DNA of 64,000 bases from JBCBSS01 sp039819065 (GTDB lineage: Bacteria; Bacteroidota; Bacteroidia; Cytophagales; Cyclobacteriaceae), in NCBI GenBank assembly GCA_039819065.1, contig JBCBSS010000004.1, forward strand, positions 1 through 64,000. The letters are read 5' to 3'. Positions within the stretch are counted from its first letter, which is position 1. Each line of letters starts with the position of its first letter. Of this stretch, positions 1-8,064 are shown piece by piece. The notes under the pieces were generated by a model. It was not told the DNA's origin, ran no database searches, and saw only the letters and a list, made by a program, of their open reading frames with translations. The translations under genes and the position numbers were made by a program.

Positions 1-770
1 TGGTCTGTCCTAACCACATAAAAGGAAGACCCTGAAGCAATCCCCGCTTGTTGTTTCTTCTTAGTATCTACTCCGGAGATCATCCGCCAAACGAAGCTTC
101 CATGTTCATCATACGCCGTTTCTTTGTATTTGAAGATGTTCTTTCCAGAAGTATTAACAAAATCCTTAGAACCTAATACTCTACCGTCGTCGAAGATATG
201 GGTTAGATAAGGGTCCTCTCCAGCATACAAAAATCCAATATCTATTATGCCAACCGTAACACCTCTACCCGTTAAACCCGCTTTTTCCAGTGCTTGAGCG
301 TTGACCTGCTTCAAAGCTTTGTTGTAGTTTAAACGCTCTATTTTATCAATAGAGAACCCCTTAAGCTTTCTTACTGGTTCTATCTTTTCGATACAATTTT
401 CGGCGTTTAGTGTTTCATATTGAGATTGATTTAGAAATACACTAGAGGCATCTAACCAGGCGGAATAGTTAATAGTTTCCACTCCCATTGTTTTCAAATA
501 ATCGATTCTGTGCTTATCCATATGGATGTCTTCTTGTACTTCCGTATTCACACTTAACTCATCAGCAAGTGCACAGGTGTTATTGAAATACACCCAGTAT
601 TTGTTTTGTGCCTGCACATTGAAAACTAAACCTAATAGGATTGACAAGAAAAAAATCTTTACCAGTACTTGAATGCTTACCAATGAGCATTCCGAGACAC
701 ATTTTACATACCTGTCAATATAGGTTTGGCCTGCCTCAATGGCACTTTGGATTTTGAACGAAATACCCAT
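1..770 (-). CDS. Subtilisin-like (S8) serine peptidase, N-terminal part, runs off the window
   Basis: Partial gene: about 256 codons are visible and the C-terminal part, including the expected catalytic Ser, lies beyond position 1. The catalytic Asp region reads VGIIDIGF (Asp near residue 176) and the His region reads DEHGSFVW (His near residue 223), both matching family S8. A hydrophobic export signal ending in VQAQ lies at residues ~36-55, unusually far from the ATG at 770. An in-frame TTG at 681-683 would give a normal-length signal peptide and may be the true start. Probably a secreted protease, perhaps T9SS-exported, but the tail cannot be seen. A second, different S8 peptidase lies at 59018. 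Confidence 0.75.
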   Translation of the reverse strand, partial: MGISFKIQSAIEAGQTYIDRYVKCVSECSLVSIQVLVKIFFLSILLGLVFNVQAQNKYWVYFNNTCALADELSVNTEVQEDIHMDKHRIDYLKTMGVETINYSAWLDASSVFLNQSQYETLNAENCIEKIEPVRKLKGFSIDKIERLNYNKALKQVNAQALEKAGLTGRGVTVGIIDIGFLYAGEDPYLTHIFDDGRVLGSKDFVNTSGKNIFKYKETAYDEHGSFVWRMISGVDTKKKQQAGIASGSSFYVVRTD

Positions 771-1176
771 AAAACTGATTTATTTTGAATTTTTTGAAAC
801 AGATGAAGCAAATACTTAAAATACATATAACAATGGGACACTTTTTTAGCGATAAATACGTATATTCTTGGTGTATTTACGCTGCTGAATTCTGACTGTT
901 AATAATTAACACTAGATTTAGAACATATCCCCTAAACTTATATTCACTTTTCAATGCTTCGAGAGGTATGAATATACAAGTAAAGTGTTCAAACCAACGC
1001 TATCAATCAGGCGATATGCAAGTAAGGTATAGCGTCAAATTGACCTTTAAATGTTTGTAAATTTTGAATTTGATATTCAAAATTTACAAGTATCTAGCAT
1101 CATATTCACATATATTACGTGTTTATACTTAGACAATGCGTATAAACTATTAAGCACTTTTACCAATATCCTCTTG
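771..1176. other. Intergenic, no gene seen
   Basis: About 400 bp of AT-rich sequence between two minus-strand genes. I see no ORF of note, no RNA gene and no convincing terminator. It holds the upstream region of the S8 peptidase gene. Confidence 0.5.
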
Positions 1177-2049
1177 TTAGGTAAGTAGCTCTTTCTCTAA
1201 CGAACTCAACAATCGTTTTACCTCATCAATAGCATCTATATCCTTCTGATTAATCGCTTTATTAATGTTTGATATGATATTCCCCTTGATCCTAGAAATA
1301 CGTTCATCTTTATTGTTGAAAACGGGCTCTTTATTGCGTAGTACTTCCTGAGCTTTTGCAATTCTTTCAGCTTTCTCTTCTTCCTGATGAGCTACTTTTT
1401 CCTCTTCTTTCCTTCTAGCTATGTTTTTGGCTTTATTATATAAATCCGCCTCATTTTTAATATTAATTTTCTCCGATTCTTCCGCTTCCGCTAGCGTCTG
1501 GATATCAGACTTATTCACCTTAGCTTTTCCTAGAAGAATGTTGTCTTTAAGTTTAGGATTGGATTGGGCAATGATATCCAAACCAACTGCATACTTTGCG
1601 TCCCTCTTTATCGTTTTTTCACTTACATTGAACTCTTTGGCGAGCTTTTCAGAAGTCAAAAGGTCTTTTTGTCCTTTTGATTCAACTTTATCATAACCTC
1701 CTTTTTTTTGCTTCAACCTTTCGTACTTCAATCCCCGGTAATAACTCAACTGGTCCGGGTTGAGATTACGACGCCCTAGTTGATTATCAATCATCCACTC
1801 TTTTACCTTATCGAGCGCATCAAACTTCAGTTTCTTAATTTGGAAAGGCAAATCATGTCTAGTGCAAATATCAAATCTGTTATGGCCATCAATCAAGATG
1901 AATTGATCAACCTCCTTTTGCCAAACAACCAATGGATCTCTACATCCTTCTGATAATATGTTAGCCTCTAGTTGCTTTTTCTCGTCGGCTTCCATTGGAG
2001 TGATAAAGCCTTGCAATTCAGCATCAATAAGGATTTTTTCTTCACTCAT
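1177..2049 (-). CDS. ParB-like nuclease/partition-domain protein
   Basis: 290 aa. Residues ~15-95 resemble the ParB/Srx fold: a PLVVW strand is followed by the signature-like loop IDGHNRF, then a basic GRRNL segment. A helix-turn-helix-like stretch follows at ~130-150 (KLAKEFNVSEKTIKRD). The C-terminal third is Lys/Glu-rich and probably coiled coil. It is not the chromosomal ParB: there is no parA beside it and no parS-like site was recognised. Solitary proteins of this kind are common on plasmids, phages and integrative elements, so it may be a transcription regulator or a remnant of a mobile element. The AT-rich DNA around it fits acquisition, but no integrase is visible. Confidence 0.65.
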   Translation of the reverse strand: MSEEKILIDAELQGFITPMEADEKKQLEANILSEGCRDPLVVWQKEVDQFILIDGHNRFDICTRHDLPFQIKKLKFDALDKVKEWMIDNQLGRRNLNPDQLSYYRGLKYERLKQKKGGYDKVESKGQKDLLTSEKLAKEFNVSEKTIKRDAKYAVGLDIIAQSNPKLKDNILLGKAKVNKSDIQTLAEAEESEKINIKNEADLYNKAKNIARRKEEEKVAHQEEEKAERIAKAQEVLRNKEPVFNNKDERISRIKGNIISNINKAINQKDIDAIDEVKRLLSSLEKELLT

Positions 2050-2515
2050 ATCGCGGAGAAAACTTAGATTTAATTAGGGTTTTGATTATGTAACTGTTGA
2101 TCTGTTTAGTTAAACAGTGTTAAAAAAATTTAGTTACACTTTATGCGAATAACAATAGCATCTTCTCAGATCAGCTATTAAATAATTATACTATGAAAAT
2201 AATTCATATTATTTATAATATAGGACGTAAAATAACATCTATATATCTTAATTATCAATGTAATTTATATATGAATATTTAATCATCTTAAGATTATTTT
2301 AAATTGATATAGAACCCTCAATTAGCTATTTTATATCTTTTTGATTATAATTATGATATAATAAACTTTATGTAGCTTAAAGTCATTAAAAAGACATATA
2401 AAAAATATAAAAAATATTTCAACTGACTATTTTCATATATGTATCTTTTATTCATTAAGATAATTTTATACAGAAAAAATTAAAGTCATACTGCGGAATC
2501 AAGAGGAACTAATCA
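2050..2515. other. Very AT-rich intergenic region
   Basis: About 466 bp between the divergent ParB-like and LuxR-type genes, dominated by runs of A and T (for example 2200-2480) and clearly more AT-rich than the rest of the window. No ORF or RNA gene was recognised. It must hold the promoters of both flanking genes, but no single TAnnTTTG match stands out. The base composition suggests acquired DNA or a nucleoid-protein-bound region (inference). Confidence 0.5.
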
Positions 2516-3190
2516 ATGAAAAAACTGAGAGTGACGTTGGCAGATGATCATACCTTAGTGCGTAAGGGAATAGCGAACATATTGAGGACCATGCAATGCA
2601 TAGAGGTCATTTTCGAAGCTTCCAATGGTCAAGAACTAATTGAATCACTGGTTGATTGTAAACCTGACCTGATTATTACCGACTTAAGAATGCCCGTTTT
2701 AGACGGTTTTGAAGCAATCAAGAGAATAAGAGCAAATGACAGTGACATCAAAATCATGGTACTTTCCAGTTATTGCGAACCTAGATCTATAGCTTACCTC
2801 ATAGACGTTGGCACTAATGCTATTCTATCTAAGGATATTGAGCCTGAAGAACTAAAATCAGCCATATTAGGTGTCATTCAAAATGACTATTACTTTAATG
2901 ATACGGTGAAAGATTTGATTGTTACTGATTCTTTGCGAAAAGCGCGATTGTCAAGGCCAAAATCGGATGTATTCTTATCGGAAAGAGAAAAAGAAGTCCT
3001 CCTGCTAGTATGTGATGGCTGCACCAATTCACAGATAGCAGATCAACTGTGCTTAAGTCAAAGAACTGTTGAGGTACATAGACGCGCATTAATCAATAAA
3101 CTCAAGGTAGAAAATACCGCTATGCTCGTAAGATATGCAGTGGAGAATAATATGCTCGGGCGTAGTTTAAAGCCGAGGTTCTATAATTAA
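2516..3190 (+). CDS. NarL/LuxR-type response regulator
   Basis: 224 aa with two domains. The N-terminal receiver (residues ~4-120) has the acidic pair in LADDH, the phospho-acceptor Asp in ITDLRMP and the conserved Lys in LSKD. The C-terminal LuxR-type HTH (~150-215) shows SEREKEVLLLV and the recognition helix SQRTVEVHRR. No histidine kinase adjoins it, so it is an orphan regulator whose partner must be encoded elsewhere. The gene sits downstream of a very AT-rich region and is convergent with the T9SS protein gene that ends at 3236. The ATG at 2516 fits the family's usual N-terminus. Confidence 0.85.
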   Translation: MKKLRVTLADDHTLVRKGIANILRTMQCIEVIFEASNGQELIESLVDCKPDLIITDLRMPVLDGFEAIKRIRANDSDIKIMVLSSYCEPRSIAYLIDVGTNAILSKDIEPEELKSAILGVIQNDYYFNDTVKDLIVTDSLRKARLSRPKSDVFLSEREKEVLLLVCDGCTNSQIADQLCLSQRTVEVHRRALINKLKVENTAMLVRYAVENNMLGRSLKPRFYN

Positions 3191-3235
3191 GCCATTAATA
3201 TTAACAGAGAATTCATCAGGATCGTCCATCCCGAT

Positions 3236-4303
3236 TCATGGGGAAAGATAAATACGCCTAGTGCTTATTTGATCCGCCCCAACCATCTTGAGTAAGTAGA
3301 TGCCATCAGTCAATGGCAGTAAACTCAGGTCTATGGTCATGTAGCTTCCTTCCTGAGTAGAAATAACACCCTCAAGCTCATATTCAACACCAGTCACACT
3401 TGTCATTGTAATTGTATAGTCATCAGCAGAAAAGTCTGTGTCTAATTGTATATATATGGTTTCCGTCAGTCTAGCTGGATTAGGGCTTATTCTAAGTTTA
3501 GTATTTGATTGGATTTCAATAGCCTCTACAGGCGAATAAGTAAAGGTGCCATCATAGTCAGTTTGCTTTAATCTATAATAATACAAGCTGCGTCTGACAG
3601 ACCTATCGGTATAAGCATACTCTTGAATAGACTCGCTGTTGCCTACTCCATCGACGGTATCTACGACTAACCAAAGAGCTGCGTCGATACTACGTTCTAT
3701 GGTGAAAAAATCATTGTCGATTTCCTGGGCAGTCCACCATCTCAACTCAGCGCCCTCTAAGGCGTCAACTACCTCGAAATCAATAAGCCTAATGGGCAAA
3801 ACCCCGGTGAATAATTCCACTTCCTGGAAACCCGCCGTACCGGAAGACCCTCCGTTATCGGTCATGATTATCCTATAATAGCGATAGGAAGTACTGTTAG
3901 AGAAGCTAAATGTATTCTCTCCCTCTGAGATTTTAGCACTGGATGAATTCAATATAGTCCACGGGTCAGAGGTGGTATTACGAGCCTCTAATCGGTGTCC
4001 TGGAGGCCGTACGGTCGCATCACTATGTCCAAAAAGTGCATAACTGTCGATGACTACAGGACTGCCTCCAAAATCGAAGGTTGCCGATTGAGGATTTGAA
4101 CTGTTAAAGAAATTAGCATACCAACCGGTAGACCAATCACTAGAATTGGTTCCTCCGTCAATAAGATCACCTGCTGTATAATTACCAGTTTGAAAAGTAC
4201 TAGAAATGCTAACTGAACTGGTGGGTGCTACGTTACCCTGAGCATAGACCATATGAACACAAAGGATCAAGATGAATTGAGTCAAAAAAAACTTATCTAT
4301 CAT
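3236..4303 (-). CDS. Secreted T9SS-sorted protein with discoidin-like domain
   Basis: The ORF is open back to a TTG at 4447, but the ATG at 4303 places a signal peptide (MIDKFFLTQF... to VYAQ) at the N-terminus, so I choose it; this gives 355 aa. Residues ~25-170 look like an F5/8 type C (discoidin-like) carbohydrate-binding module, with DFGG, a Ser/Thr-rich loop and RYYRIIMTD. A middle segment with NDFFTIERS and YYYRLKQTDYDG is shared with the T9SS protein at 16825. The last ~80 residues (RISPNPA... GIYLLKM) form a type A T9SS sorting domain. Probably surface-attached or secreted; the ligand is unknown. Confidence 0.8.
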   Translation of the reverse strand: MIDKFFLTQFILILCVHMVYAQGNVAPTSSVSISSTFQTGNYTAGDLIDGGTNSSDWSTGWYANFFNSSNPQSATFDFGGSPVVIDSYALFGHSDATVRPPGHRLEARNTTSDPWTILNSSSAKISEGENTFSFSNSTSYRYYRIIMTDNGGSSGTAGFQEVELFTGVLPIRLIDFEVVDALEGAELRWWTAQEIDNDFFTIERSIDAALWLVVDTVDGVGNSESIQEYAYTDRSVRRSLYYYRLKQTDYDGTFTYSPVEAIEIQSNTKLRISPNPARLTETIYIQLDTDFSADDYTITMTSVTGVEYELEGVISTQEGSYMTIDLSLLPLTDGIYLLKMVGADQISTRRIYLSP

Positions 4304-4469
4304 TTCCTTTAATCCTATCATCGCAGAAGACATCTTATTGTTGAAAATGAGCCATTTGCACTTTCTAAATAGCTTTACAATAATATCTTCACACTCCTCG
4401 GATATCAATAGAGTTAATTTGGAAAATGGTCTAAGAGATTTCACCAAAATGGTGGTCTAACAAGAGTGA

Positions 4470-4540
4470 ATTAGGGGCTAAAGCCTTATTCAGAGTGGCT
4501 AGTTATTCCTGAGCTGAAGCCCAGGGCAACTCAATATATC
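4470..4540 (-). repeat. Truncated copy of the ~240-bp palindromic element
   Basis: Read on the minus strand, this resembles only the first ~70 bp of the full element at 4623-4857: the start near TTGCCCTGGGCTTCAG, the GGCTAGT-like core and the GGCTTTAGCCCC hairpin. The rest is missing. It lies ~85 bp from the full copy in the same orientation, suggesting tandem duplication followed by deletion. Confidence 0.6.
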
Positions 4541-4576
4541 CTGAAGGTATTGAACCTTGCTTAAGCCTAATGGCCC

Positions 4577-4606
4577 GGTTGGAGACAACTCCAACGAGGG
4601 CGTAGA
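4577..4606. repeat. REP-like hairpin, copy 1
   Basis: Contains the perfect stem GTTGGAG/CTCCAAC with a 4-nt loop, followed by GAGGGCGT. Nearly the same 30 bp recurs at 25706-25735. Its position between two copies of the larger palindromic element suggests that several repeat types have accumulated here. Confidence 0.6.
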
Positions 4607-4622
4607 TGTAGATTAACCGATG

Positions 4623-4857
4623 AATTGCCACGCCTTTTAAGGCGTGCTGAAGAGATACAATCTTTCTCTCGGCTTTAACCGCCTAACACTGCTTTTAGTT
4701 TTTAAATAGTACCGCAAGCACTCTTACCGTGGCTTTCAGGTTTCTAGTTTTCAACTTCAAAGATGAAACAAGTATCAATGTAGCTTTGGTATCGCCATTA
4801 GGGGCTAAAGCCTTCTTTACTGCGGCTAGTTGTTCCTGGGCTGAAGCCCAGGGCAAT
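4623..4857 (-). repeat. ~235-bp structured repeat element with terminal inverted repeats (copy 1)
   Basis: On the minus strand the element begins ATTGCCCTGGGC and ends GGCGTGGCAATT, so both ends read ATTGCC inwards. Inside it, in order, are a hairpin CCTGGGCTTCAGCCCAGG, a GGCTTTAGCC segment, a less conserved middle with GAAGTTGAAAACTAGAAACC, a second GTTAAAGCC segment that could pair with the first, and a terminal palindrome CACGCCTTTTAAGGCGTG. The same order is found at 28458-28699 and 28753-28999. No coding potential is evident. It could be a MITE or a structured RNA. Confidence 0.7.
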
Positions 4858-4870
4858 ACTTAATGTGGAT

Positions 4871-5000
4871 GGAATGTAAAATATAGAAATGGCACATAAT
4901 AAAAAAAGACAGTCGAATTGACTGTCTTCTGTGGGTTTTGAGGGATTCGAACCCCCGACCCTCCCGATGATAAATCGGGATGCCCTGAACCAGCTGAGCT
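4871..5000 (-). repeat. Duplicated tRNA/terminator/GIY-YIG-start unit, copy 1
   Basis: This 130-bp stretch is a direct repeat of 5230-5357. In the first ~90 bp I count about five substitutions; the only length difference is a 2-nt expansion in the anticodon loop. It contains, on the minus strand, the 3' ~66 nt of a tRNA, a hairpin with a T-run, and the first nine codons of a GIY-YIG gene (positions 4871-4897) that then loses similarity. The two copies bracket the intact GIY-YIG gene, as expected for a tandem [tRNA + GIY-YIG] array that has partly decayed. Confidence 0.75.
4909..4928 (-). terminator. Terminator hairpin after the tRNA-like pseudogene
   Basis: On the minus strand GACAGTC/GACTGTC with a 5-nt loop is followed by a run of T. 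The duplicate at 5263-5283 differs at stem positions, yet the pairing is preserved by G-U or compensating changes, which supports a functional stem. Confidence 0.65.
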
Positions 5001-5008
5001 AATTCTAC
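4932..5008 (-). pseudogene. Degenerate tRNA copy (tRNA-Val-like 3' part)
   Basis: The D arm (GCTC/GGGC), T arm (GGGGG/CCCTC) and 3' acceptor strand (AAAACCC then A) match the intact tRNA-Val at 5291-5365. The 5' acceptor strand has become GTAGAAT, which pairs at only two of seven positions. The anticodon loop has nine instead of seven bases between TCCCG and CGGGA. The stop codon of the upstream GIY-YIG gene (5005-5007) lies inside the acceptor strand, so the element appears to have replaced the tRNA 5' end. It should not be a working tRNA. Confidence 0.7.
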
Positions 5009-5256
5009 CGGCTAGCTTCAATCAGGGCAACAATGCGTTTTCTGCTTTTCCAGCTCTTTACTTGTCGTTCGCGGGCATAAGCTTCTTCCTTGCTATCAAA
5101 AACTTCCGTATAAACCACACGCCAGTCATTCACTTTACCGGTATAACCTTTGTGATTGGAATTGTGAGTGCGCAGTCGACTGGCTAAGTCATCGCAGGTA
5201 TAACCAATGTAGTATTTATCGAGTTGGAGGGAATGTAAAATATAGAAATGGCACAT
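5005..5256 (-). CDS. Small GIY-YIG domain protein
   Basis: 83 aa, essentially one GIY-YIG domain (UPF0213/YhbQ-like or mobile-intron-type). It has FYILHS...YYIGYT at ~5-20, the catalytic-type Arg in LASRLRTHN, the Glu in DSKEEAYARERQVKSWKS, and a C-terminal Lys/Arg-rich helix. It starts just downstream of the terminator of tRNA-Val and ends within the acceptor strand of a degenerate tRNA copy, and its first codons are duplicated at 4871-4897. Known GIY-YIG proteins cut DNA, so a role in its own movement into tRNA genes is possible but unproven. An ordinary cellular nuclease that merely sits here is the alternative. Confidence 0.8.
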   Translation of the reverse strand: MCHFYILHSLQLDKYYIGYTCDDLASRLRTHNSNHKGYTGKVNDWRVVYTEVFDSKEEAYARERQVKSWKSRKRIVALIEASR

Positions 5257-5357
5257 AACAAAAAAAGACAGCCGAATCGACTGCCTTTTGTGGGTTTTGA
5301 GGGATTCGAACCCCCGACCCCCTCGGTGTAAACGAGGTGCTCTGAACCAGCTGAGCT
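5230..5357 (-). repeat. Duplicated tRNA/terminator/GIY-YIG-start unit, copy 2
   Basis: This is the intact member of the direct repeat also found at 4871-5000. Here the tRNA part belongs to a normal tRNA-Val and the GIY-YIG start leads into a complete ORF. The repeat therefore covers the junction of two genes rather than a single gene. Confidence 0.75.
5263..5284 (-). terminator. Terminator of tRNA-Val
   Basis: On the minus strand GGCAGTCG and CGGCTGTC form a stem with a 3-nt loop followed by seven T. It lies between tRNA-Val and the GIY-YIG start codon. Confidence 0.65.
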
Positions 5358-5365
5358 AAAAACCC
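5291..5365 (-). tRNA. tRNA-Val (anticodon TAC)
   Basis: 75 nt. Acceptor GGGTTTT pairs with AAAACCC; D stem GCTC/GAGC; anticodon stem CCTCG/CGAGG around the loop TTTACAC, giving anticodon TAC; T arm GGGGG TTCGAAT CCCTC with one G-U pair; discriminator A. CCA is not encoded. A consensus Bacteroidota promoter lies ~45 bp upstream. Confidence 0.95.
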
Positions 5366-5410
5366 TTTTATTTAGCGCCTTAGACATCGTTCTGTCTGTA
5401 AAACGGACTG

Positions 5411-5441
5411 CAAATGTACGTCAGTTTTTAATTTTTGCAAA
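5411..5441 (-). promoter_or_regulatory. Promoter of tRNA-Val
   Basis: On the minus strand TTTG (5438-5441), 19 bp, then TACATTTG (5411-5418): an exact match to the Bacteroidota primary sigma consensus TTTG-N19-TAnnTTTG, placed ~45 bp upstream of the tRNA. Confidence 0.8.
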
Positions 5442-5550
5442 CATAAAACTGCATATTTGAAAAAATATTTAGATAGCAATTTTCTCTTTTTGAAGAGAAT
5501 GATATGAAGATGTCAAATATTGCGTTTAGAGTTAATAATTTTACTCTACT

Positions 5551-8064
5551 TTGAAGGCAAAACGAATCATAAAAAAAATACTTGTTTATTCCGCACTGGT
5601 TGTGGTCTTAATGATTTCCACTCTGGTCGTCACTTCCATCATCTTCAAAGAAGACATAATCAATGGTTTTATAGCCGAAGCCAATAAGAGTCTCAATACC
5701 AAGCTACACGTCGAACATACGGACATCTCAGTTTTCGAACACTTTCCTGAGATGAGTTTATCGTTGCAGGGTGTCATGTTAGAAGGTAGTACCGATCAAG
5801 TTAATGATACGCTGCTGGTCGCTGATAAAATCAGCTTTACCTTCCATTCTTTTGAGCTTTTTAAAGGCAACTACACTTTCAACGAAGTCTACATTGCTGA
5901 TGGCTGGGTTGATCTCAAAAGGGATTCTTTGGGCAATACCAACTATCAAGTATATAAAAGTGACTCCTCCGCTACTGATAAAGGCAGTATCAATTTTGCC
6001 TTAGAGCATGTAGCACTAAATAACTTCAAGGTCGGTTATACCGATCAAGTTGCTGCCATAGAGGTTGTCACCATGGCACAAGCACTAGAAGCATCGGTAG
6101 TATCTGTAAATGAAATACACCAGATCTCTGCTTCAGGGAGAGTAGAAACGGAACAGGTAGCTATCAATAATGGCGTTTTCCTGAGAAATAAGGAATGGAA
6201 CCTCGATAGTGACTTGAATATTGATTTAAATGAAAATAAGCTCACTATAAAGCCTTCTGCGCTTAACCTACCCAACGCAGAATTCGAAATCTATGGAGAG
6301 CACGTTTTTAGCAAAGAAGCAGCTGTAGAGTTATTTGTTGAAGGTAAAAATACTGATGTGCAAACCATTTTGGCACTGCTTCCCGAAAAGTATGCACAGT
6401 CCCTTTCGAAGTATAGAAGCGATGGAGCAGTTTATTTCAACGCTTCGCTGGAAGGACTCACCTATGCAGATAACTCACCATCACTGGCCATCAAATTTGG
6501 GTTTAAGGATGCATCCATTTCCCATCCTGACTTCGAACAGACCATAGATAACCTCTTTTTTGAGGGCTGGTTCATTAGTAAGTCAATACAACGCTTCAAT
6601 GACGCAGAGTTGGCACTGAAACAAGTATCTGGTTCTCTTGAACAAAGGGCTTTTAAAGGTAACTTTACCATAAGAAACCTTGAAAACCCATATATCAATA
6701 CAGACTTTCAGGGAACCATAGATGCAGCTTCTGCCCTGCCCTTTTTATCATCTTACAAAATAGAAAGTGCATACGGATTGATGGGAGTGGACATAGACTT
6801 AAAAGGTAGGCTAAAAGACCTGGATAGAAGATCTACTGCTCAGCGCGTACGTACCAGCGGTGAGATCAACCTTAAAGACCTGGGATTCCAGATAGGTAAA
6901 AGAGGCATCTTTTTTAATAAACTCAATGGCAACCTGCTGTTCAACAATAATGATATCGCCATTAGTAACGTATCTGGCACCTTGGGCAACAGCGATTTTC
7001 TGCTGAACGGCTTTTTCAAGAACATCATCACCTTCTTACTATTTGAAGGGCAACCTCTGGGTATAGAATCTGATCTTAAATCAGATCTCATTGATCTTGA
7101 TGAACTGCTTACTGGTGATTTTGAAAAGAATAAGGATGAAGATGAATCTGGAAGCTATGCTTTCGACATCAATCCAAACTTGCTAATGGATTTCAATTGT
7201 GACATAAAGCGGTTAAAATTCAGAAGGCTAGATGCCAAAGATATAAAAGGGCGCCTATTCGTGAAGAACCAATTGGCCTCTACCAAGGGCATTACATTGA
7301 AGGCACTAGGTGGGTCTGCTTCATTTGATGGTTATGTGGATGCTGGTGTCAAGGATTCGGTTAATGTTTATGCAGAATCTCAACTCAAAGGCATACATAT
7401 TGATTCTCTGTTCTATGTTTTTGAGGACTTCGGCCAGAACTTTCTATCAGAGCGCCACCTGAAAGGGCAAGTGGAAGCTGACATTGTATCCGCATTGAAG
7501 TTTGATAAAAATCTCAATTTGGACAAGCCTTCCCTTACTTCTGACCTGAAAGCTACCATTGTAAATGGTGAGTTGAACAGTTTTGAGCCAATGCAGAAGC
7601 TATCACGGTTTTTCGATCAGCAAGAACTAAGCGCACTGCGTTTCAATGAGCTTAAGAATGAGATTCATATTGAAAACCAAACCATCTATGTGCCCGTCAT
7701 GGAAGTCGGTTCTAACGTAACTGATATCAAAATAAGTGGTACGCACACCTTCTCTCAAGCTATCGACTATCGGCTGATCGCCCCACTCAGAGGGAAACCA
7801 AAACAGGATAGTGATGAAGCTTTTGGTGCGATAGAAGATGATGGTGTGGGAAAACCAAAGATACACTTGAAAATCACCGGTACTACGGAAGATTACCAAG
7901 TAGCCTATGATGTCCAAAGCGTCAAGAAGAAGATCGCCAAAGACCTCAAGAAAGAGGTTAACGAACTAAAAGCAGCTTTCCGGAACAAAGGACGAAAAGA
8001 AAAGCAGGAACGGGAGCTAGATGATGAATATTTTGACTGGGACGAAGAGGAAGATGATAATTAA
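5551..8064 (+). CDS. AsmA-like family membrane protein
   Basis: 837 aa, TTG start. One N-terminal membrane segment (residues ~9-31, KKILVYSALVVVLMISTLVV) is followed by an AsmA-type N-terminal module (KSLNTKLHVEHTDISVF), a long beta-rich central region, and the AsmA C-terminal region with conserved INGELNSFEP-like and RFNELKNEIHIENQTIYVP strands. The last ~40 residues are strongly charged and acidic. AsmA/TamB-like proteins span the periplasm as beta-groove bridges and are linked to lipid transport and outer-membrane homeostasis. The anchor would leave most of the chain in the periplasm. The gene stands alone, divergent from tRNA-Val. Confidence 0.8.
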   Translation: MKAKRIIKKILVYSALVVVLMISTLVVTSIIFKEDIINGFIAEANKSLNTKLHVEHTDISVFEHFPEMSLSLQGVMLEGSTDQVNDTLLVADKISFTFHSFELFKGNYTFNEVYIADGWVDLKRDSLGNTNYQVYKSDSSATDKGSINFALEHVALNNFKVGYTDQVAAIEVVTMAQALEASVVSVNEIHQISASGRVETEQVAINNGVFLRNKEWNLDSDLNIDLNENKLTIKPSALNLPNAEFEIYGEHVFSKEAAVELFVEGKNTDVQTILALLPEKYAQSLSKYRSDGAVYFNASLEGLTYADNSPSLAIKFGFKDASISHPDFEQTIDNLFFEGWFISKSIQRFNDAELALKQVSGSLEQRAFKGNFTIRNLENPYINTDFQGTIDAASALPFLSSYKIESAYGLMGVDIDLKGRLKDLDRRSTAQRVRTSGEINLKDLGFQIGKRGIFFNKLNGNLLFNNNDIAISNVSGTLGNSDFLLNGFFKNIITFLLFEGQPLGIESDLKSDLIDLDELLTGDFEKNKDEDESGSYAFDINPNLLMDFNCDIKRLKFRRLDAKDIKGRLFVKNQLASTKGITLKALGGSASFDGYVDAGVKDSVNVYAESQLKGIHIDSLFYVFEDFGQNFLSERHLKGQVEADIVSALKFDKNLNLDKPSLTSDLKATIVNGELNSFEPMQKLSRFFDQQELSALRFNELKNEIHIENQTIYVPVMEVGSNVTDIKISGTHTFSQAIDYRLIAPLRGKPKQDSDEAFGAIEDDGVGKPKIHLKITGTTEDYQVAYDVQSVKKKIAKDLKKEVNELKAAFRNKGRKEKQERELDDEYFDWDEEEDDN

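Noticed and set aside
4932..5008. A functional tRNA-Ile (anticodon TAT)
   Set aside because: The acceptor stem pairs at only two of seven positions and the anticodon loop has nine bases, so it is treated as a degenerate copy.
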